This document shows, piece by piece, positions 56,118 through 59,682 of a stretch of 59,682 nucleotides of DNA (the first letter of the stretch is position 1; each line of letters starts with the position of its first letter). Origin of the DNA: Lysobacteraceae bacterium (GTDB lineage: Bacteria; Pseudomonadota; Gammaproteobacteria; Xanthomonadales; Xanthomonadaceae); the NCBI GenBank assembly GCA_028868545.1, contig JAGWUF010000010.1:1-59682 (forward strand). Reading direction: 5' to 3'. Both the position numbers and the translations under genes were made by a program. The notes under the pieces were generated by a model. It saw nothing but the letters and a program-made list of their open reading frames with translations, had not been told where the DNA came from and ran no database searches.

Positions 56118-56201
56118 GACGGAGTCTCGAAGAAGGGACGCGCACAGCCTGCCCCGGCGCGGTCTCACCGGCTGCGACGGCCAACCAGGGCAGCAACAAC
56201 C

Positions 56202-57209
56202 CTAACCATCCAACGGGCTACGCACCCCGCGCCCCCCGCGATTCAGGACATGCGTGTAAATCTGCGTCGTCGCCACATCGTTGTGCCCCAGCAACTCCTG
56301 AATGGTGCGGATGTCGTAACCCGCCTCCAGCAAGTGCGTGGCAAACGAATGCCGCAACGTATGCGCGCTCAGCAACTTGTCGATTCCGGCGACGGCCCGC
56401 GCCTTCTTGATCGCACGCGACAAAACGGCATCATCAAAATGATGCCGGTGCTCACGCCCCGTTCTCGGATCGATTGATCTCCGATCGGACGGAAACACGA
56501 ACTGCCATCCAAACTCCATACCGGCATTCGGGTACTTCCTCGCCAACGCATGCGGCAACGGCGTTTCCCCGAACCCCGACGCAAGATCCTGTCGATGCAG
56601 GACCCTGGCCCGATCCACCTCGCGCTGCAACGCCTCCTCAAGCGTACGCGGCAACATCGTCCGTCGATCCTTGGCACCCTTGCCATCACGCACCGTGATT
56701 TCGTTGCGCGAAAAATCGAGATCCTTCACCCGCAACCGCAAACACTCCATCAGCCGCAAACCGGTGCCATACAGCAAACTCGCCAACACCCAGGGCCGCC
56801 CCTCCATGACCGCCAACAATCGACGCACCTCGTCCACCGACAACACCGTCGGCAGACGTCGGCCCCGCTTGGCACGAAACACGGTCTCCATCCACGGCAA
56901 ATCGACCTTCAGCACCTCGCGATACAAAAACAACAATGCGGACAACGCCTGATTCTGTGTGCTCGCCGAAACCGCCCCCTCCACCGCCAAGAGACTCAAG
57001 AACGACTCGACCTCCACGCCCCCCATCTCGCGAGGATGTCGCCAGCCATTGCTGGAAATGAATCGACGCACCCACCCCAGATACGCCTGCTCAGTCCGCA
57101 AACTGTAGCGTTTTGCGCGTATTTTGCACCTAACTGCATCGATCAAACCAACAACTCTCCGGCTTACATCAACACTGCTTACACCCTCATTTTCAGCGAC
57201 CTGCCCCAT
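56202..57209 (-). CDS. intI: Integron integrase IntI
   Basis: A 335-residue tyrosine recombinase. Catalytic residues are Arg152 (YGTGLRLME), His283 and Arg286 (AHTLRHSF), His309 (LLGHND) and Tyr318 (IYTHV). The extra ~35 residues between the central and C-terminal boxes (about 215-250, with GWQFVFPSD and RTGREHRHH) are the integron-specific domain that XerC lacks. The frame is intact, so activity is expected. It is divergent from the cassette array, the usual integron layout. Confidence 0.95.
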   Translation of the reverse strand: MGQVAENEGVSSVDVSRRVVGLIDAVRCKIRAKRYSLRTEQAYLGWVRRFISSNGWRHPREMGGVEVESFLSLLAVEGAVSASTQNQALSALLFLYREVLKVDLPWMETVFRAKRGRRLPTVLSVDEVRRLLAVMEGRPWVLASLLYGTGLRLMECLRLRVKDLDFSRNEITVRDGKGAKDRRTMLPRTLEEALQREVDRARVLHRQDLASGFGETPLPHALARKYPNAGMEFGWQFVFPSDRRSIDPRTGREHRHHFDDAVLSRAIKKARAVAGIDKLLSAHTLRHSFATHLLEAGYDIRTIQELLGHNDVATTQIYTHVLNRGGRGVRSPLDG

Positions 57210-57368
57210 AGCCCCCCCGAATTTGAACCACTATCCGAATTCTTCACGCGACCAACAAGCCATGACCATCAGGCAAGTGATTGATTTCAGGTAAGAGTTC
57301 CACTTGACGGCCCCCAACCACGACGCCACTATCCGGCCCTACACCCCGCTTTTGGGGTCTACTAGGTG
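57210..57368 (+). other. attI region and leader of the cassette array
   Basis: This gap lies between the integrase start and the first cassette. It ends with the recombination core GTTAGGC at 57368-57374, with cleavage expected after the G. It is less GC-rich than the core genome and has no gene. A promoter-like pair lies at 57304-57332. Confidence 0.8.
57304..57332 (+). promoter_or_regulatory. Candidate cassette promoter Pc
   Basis: TTGACG (57304-57309), a 17-base spacer, and CACTAT (57327-57332) point into the cassettes. The -35 is good and the -10 is weak. Location upstream of attI fits a Pc promoter; it is a guess by motif. Confidence 0.45.
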
Positions 57369-57418
57369 TTAGGCTGGGGAAAAAGCAGATTTCGTTCTTG
57401 GGGTGATTTGTCACGCCT

Positions 57419-57661
57419 TTGGAAACAATTTTTCGCGGTGTTTATTTTGGCTTCGGATGCAATCGCTTCGGCTGGTTTCTACTCGCCGCCAGTGTTGGTT
57501 TTGCCGCTTCGCAATGCGCCCAATTATTCTTGCAGTTTAATTTTCAAGTGGTGCGCTTGGGGTTTCAGATGTCCGGCAATTCCGCTGGCGGCGCTTGTTG
57601 CTTCGGCTGCAAGAGCCTCGGCCCCTCACTGGATCGGCAGCCCGCAGCGTTTCTTTCATAA
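57419..57661 (+). CDS. Hypothetical cassette protein, membrane-like (one of two frames)
   Basis: An 80-residue frame with an ATG start and a hydrophobic central segment (GWFLLAASVGFAASQCAQLFLQF). An overlapping frame from a GTG at 57366 runs to 57803 (145 residues), reads through attC and has a basic, atypical composition. Neither has homology I know. Which is translated is open; similar sequences occur in other Xanthomonas-type cassettes, as far as I recall. Confidence 0.4.
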   Translation: METIFRGVYFGFGCNRFGWFLLAASVGFAASQCAQLFLQFNFQVVRLGFQMSGNSAGGACCFGCKSLGPSLDRQPAAFLS

Positions 57662-57709
57662 CTATCACTGTCGCGGCTTGCGGCGTAACGCATTCCGTCG
57701 TACCCTCAA

Positions 57710-57811
57710 GCCTAACCATTCGTTCAAGCCGACACCACTTCACGGCCGCAATTTTTTTCGGTATGTTCGTTCTCATTTGCGGCCGTGCAGTGGCGCGGCT
57801 TAACTCAAGTG
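57710..57811 (+). other. attC site of cassette 1 (long form)
   Basis: R'' GCCTAAC at 57710, L''-like CGTTCAAGCCG, a 102-nt span with an inner stem (CGGCCGC / GCGGCCG) around a T-rich loop, then GGCTTAACTCA and R' GTTAGCT at 57811. It is about twice as long as the 54-nt attC sites downstream. Confidence 0.9.
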
Positions 57812-57820
57812 TTAGCTGCC

Positions 57821-58258
57821 ATGAAAAAGAACATCGTTACCGGAACGCTCACTTTCGCCGCGCTCAGCGCTGCTTTCGGATTGGGCATTCAAGCCATTCT
57901 TGAACAGGTAGGCCACACCCCGGAGCTAATTGGCCAACTTGCCAATTTTTTCATTGCAATCCCTTTGGCGCTTATTTGCGGCCGCCTTGTTGGTCGCGTT
58001 ACGCACATATCCGCACTCATTTCCAGCCTAGTGCTGGCAGTGACCACCCTTTGGTTGATCGCATTTATTTTGAATTCTGTGGCAGAGCCTGTCGGTGGGC
58101 ATGTCAGCTTGAGTAGCATGCTCGCTGCTGAGTACTGGGGCAACACGCTATTTGGCGTAGTGGAACTAGCCGTCGCCCCACAAATTTGGCTGCTTGTGTT
58201 TAATCGCATGGCAGCTAACAATTCGTCCAAGCCGACGCCGCTTCGCGGCGCGGCTTAA
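57821..58258 (+). CDS. Hypothetical four-helix membrane protein, cassette 2
   Basis: A 145-residue protein with about four membrane segments (AALSAAFGLGIQAILE; ANFFIAIPLALICGRLVG; ISSLVLAVTTLWLIAFIL; GVVELAVAPQIWLLVF). I know no function. The frame ends inside its attC, so the last residues NNSSKPTPLRGAA are encoded by the recombination site, a frequent trait of such cassettes. Transcription probably relies on an upstream cassette promoter. Confidence 0.75.
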   Translation: MKKNIVTGTLTFAALSAAFGLGIQAILEQVGHTPELIGQLANFFIAIPLALICGRLVGRVTHISALISSLVLAVTTLWLIAFILNSVAEPVGGHVSLSSMLAAEYWGNTLFGVVELAVAPQIWLLVFNRMAANNSSKPTPLRGAA

Positions 58259-58266
58259 CTCAGGTG
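58213..58266 (+). other. attC site of cassette 2 (short form)
   Basis: AGCTAAC at 58213, TTCGTCCAAGCCG, a short GCCGC/GCGGC stem, GGCTTAACTCAGG and GTTAGAC at 58266: a compact 54-nt site typical of Xanthomonas integrons. Confidence 0.93.
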
Positions 58267-58275
58267 TTAGACCAC

Positions 58276-58785
58276 ATGGGAAAATTTCTCGCAGTCATAG
58301 CAGGCCTCTTACTGAGCTGCGGTGTATTGGCCTGCGAGTGCGCGTTTGTGCCGCTTGGCACCGAAGAAGCTCAATCGGCCAAGAATGTGTTCGTTTTCCG
58401 CTTAATGGCTTCTCGTGTTGACAACACAAGCACTGAAGAAAGAAATTCCATACTTGGAACAATAGAAGTTGTTGCCCGCATTCGTGGCAGTGCAACGAAA
58501 GTACGTCACGTTCGTTACTCTATTTCTGAGTGCTGTGGATCTCGCCTTGAGGTTGGAAAGTACTATGTGGCATTCCTTCCCTCTGACATATCAATCTTCG
58601 ACGGAAATGGAAGCAACCTCCTACCTCTGTGGCAGGGGTTCGGTCAAAGCGAGGCGAATAACTTGGAGGCTGTATTGCGCGGTAAGAAGCGGCTAGAAGA
58701 TACGTTCGCTTTTGGCCTTCAAGAGATCGACCAAGTACGCCCACCACCACCTCCTTGCCCTGCCATCACCAAGAAGTCCAAGTAG
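58276..58785 (+). CDS. Exported NTR/TIMP-like protein, cassette 3
   Basis: A 169-residue exported protein: signal peptide 1-20 (FLAVIAGLLLSCGVLA), then a mature start of CECAF, a CxC at the N-terminus as in netrin/TIMP-like domains. A second Cys pair lies in SECCGSRLEVGKYYVAFL, like the CG..fevG..YlvF block of that fold. The tail is Pro-rich. Bacterial members have no known role. It starts 9 bases inside the cassette at ATG 58276. Cleavage could also occur at a lipobox-like LLSC. Confidence 0.68.
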   Translation: MGKFLAVIAGLLLSCGVLACECAFVPLGTEEAQSAKNVFVFRLMASRVDNTSTEERNSILGTIEVVARIRGSATKVRHVRYSISECCGSRLEVGKYYVAFLPSDISIFDGNGSNLLPLWQGFGQSEANNLEAVLRGKKRLEDTFAFGLQEIDQVRPPPPPCPAITKKSK

Positions 58786-58787
58786 TG

Positions 58788-58889
58788 GTCTAACAATTCG
58801 TTCAAGCCGAGCCCGCTTCGCGGTCTCGGCGCTGGCGCTATGATTGAACCATCGCCGCGCCCGCTCAGCGGGCCGGCTTAACTCAGGTG
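58788..58889 (+). other. attC site of cassette 3 (long form)
   Basis: GTCTAAC at 58788, GTTCAAGCCGAGCCCGC, an imperfect inner arm, GCGGGCCGGCTTAACTCAGG, and GTTAGCG at 58889; 102 nt. Confidence 0.9.
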
Positions 58890-59193
58890 TTAGCGCGCAG
58901 AAGAAACAGATCTTGGCAAGGAGATTGTCCCTCGGCGCAAGGTCAAGAGCTTCCCTGACAGGGCATCGCCCGCGCTCCGGCGTATTTCAGAACCAATACG
59001 CCTCCGCCGCGGTGACAGATCCTTGGCTCCTCGCAACCTGACAAGCTCTGGTCGCGGCCAGCAATGCGCAAGGGCTTCAGCGCGCTAACAGTTCGTTCAA
59101 GCCGACGCCGCTTCATGGCATCGTGTTACCTTTGTCGCATCTTGCTGCTGTCGCTTCGGTCACATCACGTTGCGGCGCGGCTTAACTCAGGTG
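58890..59193 (+). mobile_element. Integron cassette 4, without an evident gene
   Basis: A 304-base cassette with matched ends TTAGCG and CGCTAAC (59083). The non-attC part (58890-59082) has no good reading frame: a 65-codon frame at 58844-59041 starts inside the previous attC and looks random. I see no gene between 58786 and 59201. It may carry a small RNA, a promoter or a degenerate gene. Confidence 0.75.
59083..59193 (+). other. attC site of cassette 4 (longest)
   Basis: CGCTAAC at 59083, GTTCGTTCAAGCCGACGCCGC, a variable inner arm, GCGGCGCGGCTTAACTCAGG and GTTAGGC at 59193; 111 nt. Confidence 0.9.
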
Positions 59194-59201
59194 TTAGGCA
59201 T

Positions 59202-59588
59202 GTGATTAAGCTCTCTCGACAGCATGAGATCTGGAATCGCGCTTGCCTGGAGTCCGGCGGGGCAACACCGGCTATTGGCGACAGCGCCTTAGCATCCCTT
59301 TTGCTCGCGCATGGCCTTGCCACCAACGGCGGCGTCGTCCATGCCCTGGAATGCCTGAGCCAAACAGAGCTGTCCGCTGCAATCGCGGGCTTCACCTATT
59401 TCGGCCTCAATGAAGCGGCGCAGGTATTCCAACAATCTCCTGACAACTCGGAGGGGTCCGAGGATCGTCTAAATCAGATGTACTTGGCCGCGATACCAAG
59501 CGATGAGATATTAACTCATGCATTCCGCATCAAGCTGGTTGCAGCACCCGAGGCATTTGCCCCCACAGGATCCGGGTCACATGCCTAA
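59202..59588 (+). CDS. DUF4375/DMP19-like protein, cassette 5
   Basis: A 128-residue soluble protein. NGGVVHALECLSQTELSAAIAGFTYFGLNEAAQVFQ and the later LNQMYLAAIPSDEIL are in the style of the DUF4375/DMP19 family (the DNA-mimic DMP19 of Neisseria belongs there), common in cassettes. The best start is GTG at 59202, within 10 bases of the cassette edge; no ATG fits. It ends with the first bases of its attC. Assignment by memory of the pattern, not by alignment. Confidence 0.65.
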   Translation: MIKLSRQHEIWNRACLESGGATPAIGDSALASLLLAHGLATNGGVVHALECLSQTELSAAIAGFTYFGLNEAAQVFQQSPDNSEGSEDRLNQMYLAAIPSDEILTHAFRIKLVAAPEAFAPTGSGSHA

Positions 59589-59636
59589 CAATTCGTCCAA
59601 GCCGACGCCGCTTCGCGGCGCGGCTTAACTCAGGTG
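59583..59636 (+). other. attC site of cassette 5 (short form)
   Basis: GCCTAAC at 59583, TTCGTCCAAGCCG, the compact GCCGC/GCGGC stem, GGCTTAACTCAGG and GTTAGGT at 59636. Nearly identical to the cassette 2 site (58213). A sixth cassette begins at 59637 and leaves the window. Confidence 0.93.
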
Positions 59637-59682
59637 TTAGGTCTGCTTAAAAGGCCATCCGTAGAAAAGGTAGTTTTTGATT

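Larger units (their letters stand above)
57369..57811 (+). mobile_element. Integron cassette 1
   Basis: A 443-base cassette from the TTAGGC half of the attI junction to the G of the next GTTAGCT. Its R'' GCCTAAC at 57710 matches its own start. The coding content is unclear and is listed separately. Confidence 0.9.
57812..58266 (+). mobile_element. Integron cassette 2
   Basis: A 455-base cassette with matched ends TTAGCT and AGCTAAC (58213). One gene starts 10 bases from its left end. Confidence 0.92.
58267..58889 (+). mobile_element. Integron cassette 3
   Basis: A 623-base cassette with matched ends TTAGAC and GTCTAAC (58788). It has one gene. Confidence 0.92.
59194..59636 (+). mobile_element. 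Integron cassette 5
   Basis: A 443-base cassette with matched ends TTAGGC and GCCTAAC (59583). One gene. Confidence 0.92.
56202..59682. mobile_element. Chromosomal integron: integrase, attI region and gene cassettes
   Basis: The integrase gene reads leftward and the cassettes lie on its other side, past attI. From the first recombination point (G at 57368) five full cassettes follow: 57369-57811, 57812-58266, 58267-58889, 58890-59193 and 59194-59636, then the start of a sixth cut by the window. In each the first bases (TTAGNN) pair with the last bases of its own attC R'' (NNCTAAC), the test for a true cassette unit. Confidence 0.95.

Noticed and set aside
53557..56205. 882-codon open frame antisense to the secreted prolyl oligopeptidase
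   Set aside because: No recognisable domain; the minus strand encodes a complete S9 enzyme.
58844..59041. 65-codon frame in cassette 4
   Set aside because: It starts inside the preceding attC, and its composition (Arg/Ser/Ala-rich) looks random.
57710..59640. Regularly repeated motif that might be a CRISPR array
   Set aside because: Repeats end in GTTRNNN cores, contain imperfect inverted arms and are 400-600 nt apart with genes between; these are attC sites.

Overview
This is a high-GC, gene-dense chromosomal segment with no rRNA, tRNA, CRISPR array or prophage that I could see. Gene content points to the Xanthomonadaceae/Lysobacteraceae: an Ax21-type outer-membrane protein, an oleABCD long-chain olefin cluster of the Xanthomonas/Stenotrophomonas kind, a FecI/FecR/STN-TonB receptor module, and a chromosomal integron whose attC sites are of the Xanthomonas type. 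I cannot name the genus from the sequence.

Layout. 1-6.9 kb: a secreted cyanophycinase/isoaspartyl-peptidase fusion, divergent from an ECF sigma, FecR anti-sigma and STN-TonB receptor. 6.9-12.6 kb: an unknown protein, an acyltransferase coupled to arfB, a DUF2059 protein, truC, a zinc alcohol dehydrogenase and a CDF metal exporter. 12.7-23 kb: oleC-oleD-ubiJ-ubiB as one overlapping operon, then oleB and oleA, interspersed with a YkgJ-like protein, an SDR, a uracil-DNA glycosylase-like gene and an HTH/GHKL/STAS-like regulator. That regulator lies between two copies of the oleA 3' end. 23-34.3 kb: M16 peptidase, trmL, ax21, lipoproteins, gpsA-secB-rhodanese, hemD-hemF and a DUF421 protein. 34.3-44.8 kb: a REC-EAL phosphodiesterase, a hybrid histidine kinase with HPt domain, sixA, a ClsC-type phospholipase-D protein, DUF1232, thioesterase, acyltransferase, YheT hydrolase and a PEBP protein. 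44.8-56.1 kb: hslVU, two glycosyltransferases, the lptM-dapF-DUF484-xerC operon and two S9 peptidases. 56.2 kb to the end: integron integrase, attI region and at least five complete gene cassettes.

How genes work together. OleA (condensation), OleD (reduction), OleC (beta-lactone formation) and OleB (decarboxylation) form a complete route to long-chain cis-olefins. The sigma/FecR/receptor trio is a cell-surface signalling unit, and its neighbour could supply dipeptides or amino acids from a beta-aspartyl polymer (inference). The EAL protein, hybrid kinase and SixA-like phosphatase form a plausible phosphorelay/c-di-GMP unit. The integron is a platform for capturing small genes; its cassettes encode a membrane protein, a secreted NTR/TIMP-like protein and a DUF4375/DMP19-like protein, and one cassette has no evident gene.

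The most unusual signals are: (i) two hairpins with almost the same 23-nt loop but completely different, perfectly self-complementary arms of 23 and 30 bp, one of them inside the hslV-hslU intercistronic gap; (ii) a one-gene insertion bracketed by direct copies of the oleA 3' end; (iii) the two-enzyme cyanophycin-type fusion beside a signalling receptor; and (iv) the active-looking chromosomal integron.
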